Part shown: one piece after another, positions 40,947 to 49,565 of the stretch
Position numbering within the stretch: position 1 is the stretch's first letter
Layout of the letters: each line of letters starts with the position of its first letter
From: Paraburkholderia sp. ZP32-5
Lineage (GTDB): Bacteria > Pseudomonadota > Gammaproteobacteria > Burkholderiales > Burkholderiaceae
Direction of reading: 5' to 3'
Length of the DNA stretch: 64,000 bases
Assembly: GCF_021390495.1 (NCBI RefSeq)
Contig: NZ_JAJEJP010000002.1
Coordinates: forward strand, 1,612,001-1,676,000
Made by a program: the position numbers and the translations under genes
Notes under the pieces: model-generated
The model's database searches: none
Told to the model about the DNA's origin: nothing
Seen by the model: the letters and a program-made list of their open reading frames with translations, nothing else

Positions 40947-42380
40947 ATGAGCGGCGCCACCCGCAGCGCGCGCGTCGGCTGGCTGCCTTATATCGTCGCG
41001 GCCACCTTCTTCATGGAGTACCTCGACACCACGGTGATCGCCACCGCGCTGCCGCAGATGGCGCGCTCGTTCGGCGTCGGCCCGAACAGCCTGAGCCTCG
41101 GCATGACCGCCTATATGCTGGCGCTCGCGATCTTCATCCCGGCGAGCGGCTGGGTCGCCGACCGCTGCGGCAGCCGCACCGTATTCGTCAGCGCGATCAG
41201 CGTGTTCACGGTGGCATCGGTGCTGTGCGGCATGTCGCAGACGGTGCCCGAGTTCATCGCGGCGCGGCTGCTGCAAGGCATCGGCGGCGCGATGATGGTG
41301 CCGGTCGGGCGCCTGATCGTGGTCCGCAGCACCGAGAAAAGCCGCATGATGCAGGCGATCTCGACGATCACCTGGCCGGCGGTCGCGGCGCCGGTGGTCG
41401 GCCCGCCGATCGGCGGCTTCATCACGACCTATGCGTCGTGGCGCTGGATCTTCCTGCTCAACGTACCGTTCGGCATCGCGGCGATCGCCGTCGCAATGGC
41501 GATCGTGCCGAACCTGCGCGGCACCGAGCGCAAGCCGCTCGACGGCGTCGGCCTGCTGCTGAGCGCGATCTCGCTGACCGGGCTGCTGTACGGCGCCGAA
41601 CTCGCGAGCCAGCCGGCTACGGACCCGTGGGTCGCGGGCGCCGTCGTGCTCGGCGGTATGGTCGTCGGCGTGATCGCGTTTTTCCATGCGAAGCGCCATC
41701 CGTATCCGCTGATCGATGTTTCCACACTGAAGGTGCCGACGTTCTCGGTGACGGTCGTCACCGGGTCGTTCACGCGCATCGGCATCGGCGCGGTGCCTTA
41801 TCTGATGCCGCTGCTGTTCCAGCTCGGTTTCGGGCTGTCGGCATTTCGTTCGGGTCTGCTGCTGCTCGCGAGCGCGGTGGGCAATCTCGGCATGAAGGCG
41901 CTGACCACGCCGATCCTGAAGCGCTACGGCTTTCGCATGGTGTCGATCGTCGATGTGACGATCGCCGGCGTCTTCACGATCGCGTGCGGACTGCTGACGC
42001 CCGACGTGCCGCTCGTCTTCGTGCTGATCGTCGTGTTCGTGTACGGCGTCGCGCGCTCGATGCAGTTTTCGACGCTCGCCACGCTCGCCTACGCCGATAT
42101 CGCGCAGCCGCAGATGAGCGCGGCCAGCACGCTGTGGAGCGCGGCCGCGCAGATGACGGTCGGCCTCGGCATCGCGTTCGGCGCGGTGTCGCTGCGCGTC
42201 GCCGCGCATCTGAACGGCGAGATGACCGGCCACGTGTTCACGCTCGACGACTTCCGCCTCGCGTTCCTGTTCGCCGGCGTGCTGACGCTGGTGTCGGTGA
42301 TCGGCTACCGGGGGCTCGCGCGCAATGCCGGACAGAGCGTCGGCGGCGGCACGCGCGGCGAGAATACGGCGAAAAGCTGA
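40947..42380 (+). CDS. MFS transporter, drug:H+ antiporter (DHA2/EmrB-like)
   Basis: A 477-residue major facilitator with about 13-14 hydrophobic segments. Motif A-like GWVADRCGSRTVF follows the second segment, motif C-like AAPVVGPPIGGFIT the fifth, and the N-terminus carries the DHA2-type LDTTVIATALPQMA. It is likely an exporter of organic compounds in the inner membrane; the substrate is unknown. ATG 40947 starts directly before the first membrane helix, with GGAG upstream. A GNAT gene follows after 29 bases, so the two may be co-transcribed. Confidence 0.88.
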   Translation: MSGATRSARVGWLPYIVAATFFMEYLDTTVIATALPQMARSFGVGPNSLSLGMTAYMLALAIFIPASGWVADRCGSRTVFVSAISVFTVASVLCGMSQTVPEFIAARLLQGIGGAMMVPVGRLIVVRSTEKSRMMQAISTITWPAVAAPVVGPPIGGFITTYASWRWIFLLNVPFGIAAIAVAMAIVPNLRGTERKPLDGVGLLLSAISLTGLLYGAELASQPATDPWVAGAVVLGGMVVGVIAFFHAKRHPYPLIDVSTLKVPTFSVTVVTGSFTRIGIGAVPYLMPLLFQLGFGLSAFRSGLLLLASAVGNLGMKALTTPILKRYGFRMVSIVDVTIAGVFTIACGLLTPDVPLVFVLIVVFVYGVARSMQFSTLATLAYADIAQPQMSAASTLWSAAAQMTVGLGIAFGAVSLRVAAHLNGEMTGHVFTLDDFRLAFLFAGVLTLVSVIGYRGLARNAGQSVGGGTRGENTAKS

Positions 42381-42409
42381 GCGGCGAAAAGCTGACTGGG
42401 AGACCCGCG

Positions 42410-42844
42410 ATGCAAACAGGCGAACTGACGATTTCGAACCGTCACGACGATCTCGACCTCGACATGGTCTACGCATTCCTGTCGCAGGAAACGGCGTGGG
42501 CACAGGGTATGCCGCGCGACACCTTCGAGCGGGCCGTCGCCGGCTCGCTGTGCTTCGGCGGTTATGTCGATGGCCGGCAGATCGCGTTCGCGCGCGTCAT
42601 CACCGATGAAGCCACCTTCGCGTACCTATGCGATGTTTTCGTGCTGCCGGCGTATCGCGGCAACGGCTATGCGTCCGCGTTGATGAAGCACATTTTCGCG
42701 AGCCCTGCGCTCGCGAGTCTGCGCAGGATCGTGCTGGTCACGACGGATGCGCATCATGTGTACGCGCCGCATGGGTTCACGGCGCTAGCGAATCCGGAGC
42801 GATATATGGAGCTGCATCGGCCGGATGTTTATAAAACGGCCTGA
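42410..42844 (+). CDS. GNAT family N-acetyltransferase
   Basis: A 144-residue acetyltransferase. The acetyl-CoA binding motif A is VFVLPAYRGNGYASALMKHI (about residues 75-94, R-G-N-G-Y pattern). The C-terminal VYAPHGFTALANPERYMELH is typical of small-molecule acetyltransferases of this size. GGGAGA precedes the ATG. The target is unknown; acetylation and export of the same toxic compound with the upstream MFS protein is a possible joint role. Confidence 0.88.
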   Translation: MQTGELTISNRHDDLDLDMVYAFLSQETAWAQGMPRDTFERAVAGSLCFGGYVDGRQIAFARVITDEATFAYLCDVFVLPAYRGNGYASALMKHIFASPALASLRRIVLVTTDAHHVYAPHGFTALANPERYMELHRPDVYKTA

Positions 42845-42869
42845 TGGCCGTTGCGGGTTGCGTCGATGT

Positions 42870-43346
42870 TTAACGCCCTAATTGCCCGCGATACATCAGC
42901 AGCCCCCGGCGCGCCTGCTGCCTGAGCAGACGCCGCACGAACGGCGACCAGCCGAGCAGCGTGCCACGAAGGCCCATTGCCTGACGCATCCATAGCCATA
43001 GATCGAAACTGTCGCGGTGCTCGACGATCAGCCCGTCGCGGAACACGAAACGCGCGTCGATCCGGTTGACCACGTCGCGGCCCGTCTGACTGAAGCGATA
43101 GCTGGCCACCCATTGCGCGCGGCCGTCGTGATCGTCCGCCTCGATATCGCTGAAGGTCAGCGAGAAGTCCTGCGCATGTTTGACGAGCATGCGCCACATG
43201 TCGTGGACTTCCTCGCCGACGAGTTCGCCGAAGGCCGGATCGCTGAAGACGACGTCGTTGGCATAGCAGGCGACCATGGTTTCGGCGTCGCGTTGCTGGA
43301 AGGCGGTGTAGAAACGTTCGATCAGCTCGATGTTGGGATGGCTCAT
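42870..43346 (-). CDS. NTF2-like (SnoaL-type) protein
   Basis: A 158-residue protein of the NTF2 fold: it begins IELIERFYTAFQQRDAETMV, the family's first helix, followed by YANDVVFSDPAFGEL and strands with WVASYRFSQTGRDVVNRIDA. Members are small isomerases, hydratases or binding proteins. ATG 43346 (MSHPN) gives the family N-terminus; there is no strong ribosome site. It lies 173 bases downstream of the MFS gene on the same strand. Confidence 0.82.
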   Translation of the reverse strand: MSHPNIELIERFYTAFQQRDAETMVACYANDVVFSDPAFGELVGEEVHDMWRMLVKHAQDFSLTFSDIEADDHDGRAQWVASYRFSQTGRDVVNRIDARFVFRDGLIVEHRDSFDLWLWMRQAMGLRGTLLGWSPFVRRLLRQQARRGLLMYRGQLGR

Positions 43347-43519
43347 TGATGTCGTGTCGTGCGTGGCGGGAGCGCGATCCGTCGCGCTCCGGGAAACCGC
43401 CCGCGCGGGGTCCGCGGCGGGCATCGCGCACACGATATCGGAAAACGGCGTCGATGGGGGAGCGAAGGATTGCGAAGCGGCTTCGCGGTTGAGTTCGCCG
43501 CAATGCCCCTTGTCGTTAG

Positions 43520-45097
43520 TTACCCTTCCGACACCACGCCCCTCACCCGCGCAACCTCTTCCCGGCCCGCGAGCAGCCACACGCCCGCTGCCACCAACGC
43601 GGCCACGATCGCCGCCACGCCCAACGCCGCGGCGAAGCCGTCGGCGAAACTCGCACGGGCGGCCGTCGTCAGCATGACCCGCAGCGCCGGCGCCAGGTGC
43701 TCGGTGGCCTGCGCGGCATCACCCGCCATCACGCGCGACAGGAAACCCGCATCGAGCGCGGCCCGCACCGGCAGTGTCAGCGGCGTGCCGGTCAGAAACG
43801 CGGTCTGCGTGCGCGCGGCGAGTACGGCGCCGAGCACGCCGACCGACGTGACGATCGCGGTGAAACGCGTCGTCGTGCTGATGCCCGATGCCATGCCGGT
43901 CCGCTCCGGCGGCACGCACGCCATGATCGCCTTCTGCGTGTCGCCGTTCAGCACGCCCGCGCCGAGCCCTGTCACGATCATCCCGCACGCGACCCATGCG
44001 TAACGCTCGCCGCTGGCGACAAGCGCGGTCAGCAGATTGCCGAGCGCGATCAGCAGCAGGCCGATGCTGAGCAGAATCATCGGCGGGATCCGCCTGCCGA
44101 GCGCCGCGCCGATATACGGCCCCACCACCATCGCGAGCGCGAACGGCAGCATGCCGAGCCCGGCGGCCACGGCCGGCAGGCCGAAGGCGTTCTGCAGATA
44201 CAGCGGCAGGAACGTCATCATCACTTGCGCGCACGCGGCGTAGCCGAACATCGCAAGCACCGCGGCGACGAAACGCGGCTGGCGGAACAACGCGAGATCG
44301 ACCATCGCATGCGCGCGGCGCCGTTGCAGTCCAACGAACACACCGCTCAACAGCACGCATGTCGCGAGCCGCGCGCCGGTTGCCCAACTGACGAGACCAT
44401 TCGACGGCACCTCGATCAACGCCCAGATGCCCGATGCGAGCGCGAGCCCGAACAGCAGGCTGCCGGCCGCATCGAGCGGACCGGGCGCCGGATTGCGCGA
44501 CTCGACGAACTCGCGCGACGCGCACCAGCCGAGCACCGCGCACACCGGCAGATTGAGCAGAAAGATCCAGCGCCAGCCGAGCCATTGCGTGATCACACCG
44601 CCCACCAGCGGCGCGATGGTCGTCGCGACACCCATGCAGGTGCCCCACACGGCCCACGCGCGCACGCGCGCCGGGCCGTCGTGAAAGGTGTTCGCGATCA
44701 CCGCGAGCGCGGCGGTCAGCAGCATCGCGGCGCCGACGCCCTTGACCGCGCGCGCGACGTTCAACGCCAGCGCCGTCGGCGCGACACCGCAACCGAGTGA
44801 CGCGAGAAAGAACACCGCGAGCCCGGCGAGCAGCATGCGCTTGCGGCCGACGCGGTCGGCCAGCGCGCCAGCCGGCAGCAGGCACGACGCGAACGCGACC
44901 ATATACGCGCTGACCACCCATTCGACCTCGGCGAAACTCGCCTGAAACGAGCGCGCGATCGACGGCAGCGAGACGGCGACGACATTGGTATCGAGCACGA
45001 TCAGCGCACAGGTGGCCGACGCGATGGCCAGCACGAACGCAGGTCGTGCTCGGGCGGTTTGCGCGGCTCGCGCGCGATGGCTAACGGGGGATGACAT
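43520..45097 (-). CDS. MFS transporter, 14-helix DHA2 family
   Basis: A 525-residue exporter of the QacA/EmrB kind, with fourteen hydrophobic segments, LDTNVVAVSLPSIARSF in the first, motif A GALADRVGRKRMLLAG after the second and motif C GVATTIAPLVGGVITQWLGW. It should be a proton-driven efflux pump for drugs or toxic metabolites. It is divergent from a LysR gene, the likely regulator. The N-terminal about 20 residues are Arg/Ala-rich and cytoplasmic. Confidence 0.9.
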   Translation of the reverse strand: MSSPVSHRARAAQTARARPAFVLAIASATCALIVLDTNVVAVSLPSIARSFQASFAEVEWVVSAYMVAFASCLLPAGALADRVGRKRMLLAGLAVFFLASLGCGVAPTALALNVARAVKGVGAAMLLTAALAVIANTFHDGPARVRAWAVWGTCMGVATTIAPLVGGVITQWLGWRWIFLLNLPVCAVLGWCASREFVESRNPAPGPLDAAGSLLFGLALASGIWALIEVPSNGLVSWATGARLATCVLLSGVFVGLQRRRAHAMVDLALFRQPRFVAAVLAMFGYAACAQVMMTFLPLYLQNAFGLPAVAAGLGMLPFALAMVVGPYIGAALGRRIPPMILLSIGLLLIALGNLLTALVASGERYAWVACGMIVTGLGAGVLNGDTQKAIMACVPPERTGMASGISTTTRFTAIVTSVGVLGAVLAARTQTAFLTGTPLTLPVRAALDAGFLSRVMAGDAAQATEHLAPALRVMLTTAARASFADGFAAALGVAAIVAALVAAGVWLLAGREEVARVRGVVSEG

Positions 45098-45180
45098 ACG
45101 CAGGGATCGCTATGAGAAGGCAGACGGGACAAGGCGGATCGGGGAGTGACGCCATCGTAGCGATCCCTGTATTGTCTGTC

Positions 45181-45193
45181 ATTCACATAGAAT
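45181..45193. promoter_or_regulatory. Candidate LysR operator (T-N11-A type)
   Basis: ATTC-ACATA-GAAT is a 13-base dyad in the gap between the divergent efflux-pump and LysR genes, in locally AT-rich DNA, matching the usual LysR-box shape. Confidence 0.5.
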
Positions 45194-45231
45194 CACAGAA
45201 TAATTAGCGATTGAAGCAATACTGGAAAATC

Positions 45232-46119
45232 ATGCGGCAACTTGAATTGCGCCATATCCGCGCCTTCGTCTGCGTCGCGCAGCAGTTACACTTCGCGCAC
45301 GCGGCCGATGAACTGGGCATCGCCGCGCCGTCGCTGACGCGGCTGATCCAGGAGGCCGAACGGCTGCTCGGCGTGCGGCTCTTTTACCGCACGAAACGCT
45401 CGGTCGCGCTGAGCGCGGCGGGCAGCGCGTATCTGAGCGAAGCCCTCGTCGCGCTCGATCATCTCGCGCGCGCCGAACAACACGCGACACTCGCCGAACG
45501 CGGCGAACTGGGGCACATCGAGATCGGCTATGTCGCGTCGGCGGTGTATGCCGGCGTGTTGCAGACGGCGGTCGGCGGCTTTCGCGACACGCATCCGGGC
45601 GTCGACGTATCGATCCGCGAAGTGCCGATGGACGCGGTCGCCGCGATGCTCGCCGATGGTCAGCTCGACGCCGCCTACATTCGTCCGCCGATGCCGCTCG
45701 CGAGCGGCATTCAGGCCGCGACCGTGCACCGCGACCGCTTCGTGCTCGCGCTGCCGGCCGCGTCGCCGCTCGCGGCTTGCGAAAACGTGCGGCCCGCGCA
45801 GCTGCGCGATCAGTGTTTCGTGCTGCCCGAACAGGAATCGGGCACGTTCGAACTGGCGCGACGCGGGCGTTTCTCGCCGCGGCTCGGACCGCGCCCCGGC
45901 ACGCTCGCGGCGGTGCTCGCGTGTGTGTCGCTCGGCGGCAATGTGGCGGTCGTGCCTCATACGCTCGCCGGTTGCATCGCGCTGCCGGGTGTCGTGTACC
46001 GCGACGTGACCGGTCAACCGATCCCGTCTGAAATCGCGCTCGCGTTCCGTCAGTACGAGCGCGCGCCGGCCGTGAAGGCATTTCTGCGCGTCGCGCGCGC
46101 CACTAAAGGCCAAGGCTGA
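45232..46119 (+). CDS. LysR-family transcriptional regulator
   Basis: A 295-residue LysR regulator: helix-turn-helix in ELRHIRAFVCVAQQLHFAHA / APSLTRLIQEAERLLG and an effector domain from about residue 95. ATG 45232 gives the standard N-terminus MRQLELRHIRAF; a TTG 7 codons upstream is less likely. It probably controls the divergent efflux pump. Confidence 0.9.
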   Translation: MRQLELRHIRAFVCVAQQLHFAHAADELGIAAPSLTRLIQEAERLLGVRLFYRTKRSVALSAAGSAYLSEALVALDHLARAEQHATLAERGELGHIEIGYVASAVYAGVLQTAVGGFRDTHPGVDVSIREVPMDAVAAMLADGQLDAAYIRPPMPLASGIQAATVHRDRFVLALPAASPLAACENVRPAQLRDQCFVLPEQESGTFELARRGRFSPRLGPRPGTLAAVLACVSLGGNVAVVPHTLAGCIALPGVVYRDVTGQPIPSEIALAFRQYERAPAVKAFLRVARATKGQG

Positions 46120-46196
46120 CTCCGTCGGCGCCGCGCTAGCCGGCGCCCCCAAAACGCACGATCGTCAGGTTCCGGATCAACACGCATTGGGCCTTT

Positions 46197-46220
46197 CGTT
46201 ATATCCTCTCGGATATTACG
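46197..46220. promoter_or_regulatory. ModE-box-like palindrome
   Basis: Arms CGTTATATCC and GGATATTACG (inverted copies with one mismatch) around TCTC span 24 bases. The known ModE operator has the same 24-base geometry (a CG-TATAT type arm, a short spacer, then ATATAACG). It lies 30 bases before the next gene, and a modE-type gene is 2.2 kb away. The assignment rests on remembered consensus. Confidence 0.6.
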
Positions 46221-46250
46221 GTGGCTTTGCCGCTCACACGACGTAGTGAA

Positions 46251-46898
46251 ATGAACCAGCAGGAGCCATTAGCGGTGCGCAGTCGATCCAACCCGTCAGC
46301 AGCCGGCCAGCGCGCGGCGAGCGAGATTTCGTCGGCCATCGTCGCGGTCAGGTCGGCCTCCGAGCGCGGCCGGGCCGAATCGATCCGCGACGTCGTCGAC
46401 GCCTATCGGCGGCTATACGGCAGCGTGCAGCGCTTCGTCACGATGCTGGGCGGCGACCAGTCGAGCTTCAAACCGATCGGCACCGCGGGTTCACATTCGC
46501 TGGACCAGTTGCTGTCGATCCTTGCCGAGCACGCGCGCACGGCCTCGTTCGCCCGTCTGCGCGAACTGAAAACGACGATCGAAGAAGCACGCCGCGCGCA
46601 GCCGCTGCGCGACATGATCTTCTCCGACGCGTTCAGCAACGATCCGCCCGCGTTACGCCGGGTCGTCGCGGAACTCGAACGGCTCGACGCCACGATGGTC
46701 GGGCTGTGCGTCGGACATGTGCTGGAACAGCATGCGTGGCCGGTTGGCGAAACGACCTCGGCGCCGAGGGCCAACACCGGCGCCAGCACAGGGATCGCGC
46801 CCGTTGCACGCCGCCCACGCGCGACGAGGACCACCACGGTGCGTGCCGAGCCGCTGCCCGCGCATGCCGAACCCGCGCTCGCGCACCCTGCCGACTGA
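46251..46898 (+). CDS. Protein of unknown function
   Basis: A 215-residue protein I do not recognise. The middle (about 25-160) is helical and conserved-looking (SIRDVVDAYRRLYGSVQRFV, RELKTTIEEARRAQPLRDMI); the last about 50 residues are low-complexity Ala/Pro/Arg/Thr. No signal peptide or membrane segment. Codon use matches the neighbours. ATG 46251 (MNQQEP) was preferred to a GTG 10 codons upstream because that would overlap the ModE-like site. It is followed after 129 bases by the DUF2325 gene and may share its control. Confidence 0.65.
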   Translation: MNQQEPLAVRSRSNPSAAGQRAASEISSAIVAVRSASERGRAESIRDVVDAYRRLYGSVQRFVTMLGGDQSSFKPIGTAGSHSLDQLLSILAEHARTASFARLRELKTTIEEARRAQPLRDMIFSDAFSNDPPALRRVVAELERLDATMVGLCVGHVLEQHAWPVGETTSAPRANTGASTGIAPVARRPRATRTTTVRAEPLPAHAEPALAHPAD

Positions 46899-46921
46899 CA
46901 GACCGATGAGCGCTTTTTTTT
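46875..46921 (+). terminator. Possible weak terminator or attenuator
   Basis: GCGCTC and GAGCGC, 27 bases apart around the stop codon, are followed by eight Ts. The loop is long, so this is a weak candidate that could separate the unknown gene from the DUF2325 gene. Confidence 0.35.
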
Positions 46922-47027
46922 GCCCGACGCTGTATCTCGCCGAATACGCCGCAGCCGATAGTCGCGTGATCGACACGCCTCACGCAAGCATTCGCCACGA
47001 CTGACACGAACCGGACCCAAGACCTTC

Positions 47028-48371
47028 ATGTATACGCCTCCGTTCCCTCTTGCCCAGCCTTCGCGTCTGAAACTATCCGGCGACGAGTTCGCAAGCACCG
47101 GCATCCGGGCGGTCGACGCGTGCTGCTCGCCCGTCAAGCTCAGCCTGCCGCGCGCCAAACGGCGCGCGCGTCTGTCCGAACTCGACCACCATCTGCATTG
47201 CTCGATCATCGGCACATGCCTGAGCACGCATGAATTGCGCAAGCTGGTGCCGAAATTCACGGACCTCGATCGCCGTGACGCGAGCGATCTCGAGATTCAT
47301 CACTCGGCGGTGGAACTGGCGATCGAAGGTGGCGCGGCGGCGAAGGCGCTGCACAAGCTGCTCGACGAACGTTACTCGGGTGCGATCCGCCGCTTCGACA
47401 AGGCCGCCGACGATGCCGAGCTGCTGAAGCTGTGGGACGAAGCGCTGAAAAGCGGCGACATCCCGCCCGCGTACTGGGCGCTGATGACGCACCCGTTCGC
47501 GACGATGCCGGTGCGCCAGAAGGCGTTCGGCGATCTGCACATGCTGTCGCATCTGGTCGGCGCGGCCAATCGGGCCGATATCCGGCGGCTCGTCGCGCTG
47601 GAGGAGGAAAACGCCGCGCTGAAGGAAAAAATCGAGCGGCAGCAAAGCCGCTTGCAGGAACTCAGCATCGAGCGCGATGCGTCGGCCGCGGCCTTCGACG
47701 AACAGCTCGCCCAGCTTCAGGCACGTCAGTTGCCCGCCGATGCGGCCGGTCTCCAAGCCGAACTGGAGCATCTGCGCGAACGGCTCGCCGACGCCGATCA
47801 ACGCGTCGCGCTGCACACGAGCCGCCGCGAGGCAGCCGAACAGCGCATGCAGCAGGAACAGGAAGCCGCGTTGGCGCTGCGCCGCAGCCACGACCAGGCG
47901 CTGGCGTTGCTGAAGCTCGTGCAGAGCGAATGCGATGCGCTGGAACGCGCGACCGTCGATGCCGCGAGCGCGTCGCACGGCTCAGAGGCCCGGCGCGCGA
48001 GCCTCGATGGCGTGCACGGCAAACGGATCGTCTACGTTGGCGGCCGGCCCGGCTCGAACGCCGCGCTCAAGCGGCTCGTCGAAGCCGCGGGCGGTGAACT
48101 GGTCGTGCATGACGGCGGTGTCGAGGATCGCAAGGGACTGCTGGCGGCCGCGCTGCCCGGTGCGGATATCGTCGTGTTTCCGGTGGACTGCGTGGACCAC
48201 GATTCAATGAATACGCTCAAGCGGATTTGCGAGCGTCACTCGATCGACTATCACCCGCTGCGTACCGCCAGTGTCGCGAGCTTCGTCGAATTGATCGCGC
48301 GGCTGCATCCCGAGCATGTCGCGCAGCTTCGCAATCCGCCGCCGCCCGCATTCTGTCTGCGGCACGGCTGA
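47028..48371 (+). CDS. DUF2325 protein with His/Cys-rich N-terminal domain
   Basis: A 447-residue protein. The C-terminal about 105 residues are DUF2325 (KRIVYVGGRPGSNAALKRLV, PGADIVVFPVDCVDHDSMN). Residues about 185-315 form a coiled coil rich in E, A, Q, R. The N-terminal domain has clustered possible metal ligands: H54, H55, H57, C58, C64, H68, then H91-H92, H155 and H171-x3-H175. No function is established for the family. Its position behind a ModE-like site and opposite modE and nifQ suggests a metal-linked, possibly molybdenum-linked role. No convincing ribosome site; ATG 47028 is the first in frame. Confidence 0.8.
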   Translation: MYTPPFPLAQPSRLKLSGDEFASTGIRAVDACCSPVKLSLPRAKRRARLSELDHHLHCSIIGTCLSTHELRKLVPKFTDLDRRDASDLEIHHSAVELAIEGGAAAKALHKLLDERYSGAIRRFDKAADDAELLKLWDEALKSGDIPPAYWALMTHPFATMPVRQKAFGDLHMLSHLVGAANRADIRRLVALEEENAALKEKIERQQSRLQELSIERDASAAAFDEQLAQLQARQLPADAAGLQAELEHLRERLADADQRVALHTSRREAAEQRMQQEQEAALALRRSHDQALALLKLVQSECDALERATVDAASASHGSEARRASLDGVHGKRIVYVGGRPGSNAALKRLVEAAGGELVVHDGGVEDRKGLLAAALPGADIVVFPVDCVDHDSMNTLKRICERHSIDYHPLRTASVASFVELIARLHPEHVAQLRNPPPPAFCLRHG

Positions 48372-48402
48372 GCGCGGCTGGTTGCGCGATTTGCGTCACA
48401 AC

Positions 48403-48420
48403 CGGCAGCACGAGCTGCCG
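48403..48420. terminator. Hairpin between convergent DUF2325 and modE genes
   Basis: CGGCAGC-ACGA-GCTGCCG, perfect 7-base arms with a 4-base loop, lies midway in the 54-base gap. No U-tract. Confidence 0.4.
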
Positions 48421-48425
48421 CCCGC

Positions 48426-48833
48426 CTACGAACGGATCAGGTTCACCAGCTCGGCGATCTGCGCCGCGCAGCTCCGTTGCGCTTGTTCCTCGACGTCGCG
48501 ATACAGCCGGATGATGGTTTCGCCGACCGGCGTCAGCGTGCAGCCGCCGCCGCTCTGACCGCCCTGCTCCGAGCGCGTCGCTGGCGACTTCAACGAGCGG
48601 TTCAGTTCGTCGATCAGCAGCCACGCGCGCCGGTACGACATGTCGAGACTGCGCGCCGCCGCCGAGATCGAACCGTAGTCGCGCACCGCCTCCAGCAGAT
48701 CGACCTTGCCCGGCCCAAGCGCGACCGCCTCGCCATGGCGGATGCGCATTCTGAAGCGCACTTCGGGGCGCGTGCTGGTGGATTCGGGCGCCGGCTCGGC
48801 GTGCGGTTTAGCGGTTTTTGCGGTGTCAGCCAT
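48426..48833 (-). CDS. ModE-type regulator, DNA-binding domain only
   Basis: A 135-residue protein with the ModE N-terminal winged helix (GPGKVDLLEAVRDYGSISAA, MSYRRAWLLIDELNRS) and the following LTPVGETIIRLYRDVE segment. Full ModE (about 260 residues) continues with two molybdate-binding MOP/TOBE domains; this protein ends after the DNA-binding part, so it cannot sense molybdate in the known way. The start at 48833 avoids an unlikely N-terminal extension. It lies 51 bases downstream of nifQ on the same strand and convergent with the DUF2325 gene. Confidence 0.85.
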   Translation of the reverse strand: MADTAKTAKPHAEPAPESTSTRPEVRFRMRIRHGEAVALGPGKVDLLEAVRDYGSISAAARSLDMSYRRAWLLIDELNRSLKSPATRSEQGGQSGGGCTLTPVGETIIRLYRDVEEQAQRSCAAQIAELVNLIRS

Positions 48834-48884
48834 GCGCGCAAGCATACACGAACGGTTTCGCGCCGCTACCCGTGCGAGCACTGC

Positions 48885-49538
48885 TCAGCGGGCTTGCGGG
48901 AAACAGTACCCGTAGTCTTCGCAGCCGGGGCAGCCGGGTGCCGGACCGGGTTGCAAACCTAACGACAGCGCGTATTGCGCGGCGAGAAATTTCTTCCAGC
49001 GCAGGTTATCGACATTGCGTGCGATCAGCGCCGGGAAATAGCGCGTCAACATCCACGTGACTTCGTCGCGGCCCGCAAGACCCAAGTCGCGCCACAGATG
49101 ATCCGGGCGCAGGCACGCATGCGCGATGATCGTGGCGAGATCGTGCGCGTCGGCGGCATCGACATGCGGGTCGGCATGGGCAACGAGCAGCGCGTGGAGC
49201 CCGCGAACGAATTCCGCATGCTCGCTGGACACCACCGATAACGGCAACGGCACCGCGGCGACGCTCGTGCGACTGAAATGCCGTTCGACCAGCCGCCGCC
49301 ATTGCGGCGCTTGCAGCCCCAACAGCGCGAGTTCGCCAACGGCATCGCGCGCGGCGATCAGTTTGGCGAACAGCCAGCTATCCGCGCTGGCCGGATTCGC
49401 GGCGTGGCCGAGCCACTCGCGCATGCACGCGGCGACGCGCGGCTCGGACGGCAACTGCAACGGTTGAACGCCGCTCGCGGCGGCGGTGGCACTCGCGTCG
49501 GCACCCGTTCCAGCACGCATAGGTGGATCTTCAGACAT
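48885..49538 (-). CDS. nifQ: NifQ-like protein with incomplete cysteine motif
   Basis: A 217-residue NifQ homologue. NifQ carries an Fe-S-Mo cluster and delivers molybdenum for FeMo-cofactor assembly. The family core is clear (HACLRPDHLWRDLGLAGRDE, MLTRYFPALIARNVDNLRWK). The cluster motif is normally C-x4-C-x2-C-x5-C; here C203, C206 and C212 are present but the first position is G198. No nitrogenase gene is in the window. It sits between nadV and modE in one minus-strand run (gaps 27 and 51 bases). Confidence 0.85.
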   Translation of the reverse strand: MSEDPPMRAGTGADASATAAASGVQPLQLPSEPRVAACMREWLGHAANPASADSWLFAKLIAARDAVGELALLGLQAPQWRRLVERHFSRTSVAAVPLPLSVVSSEHAEFVRGLHALLVAHADPHVDAADAHDLATIIAHACLRPDHLWRDLGLAGRDEVTWMLTRYFPALIARNVDNLRWKKFLAAQYALSLGLQPGPAPGCPGCEDYGYCFPQAR

Positions 49539-49565
49539 AGCTCAATCCCATTGCACCGTGGTTCA

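Noticed and set aside
40833..42503. 556-codon minus-strand open frame opposite the MFS gene
   Set aside because: Composition is Arg/His/Asp-rich with no membrane or domain pattern; the opposite strand encodes a clear transporter.
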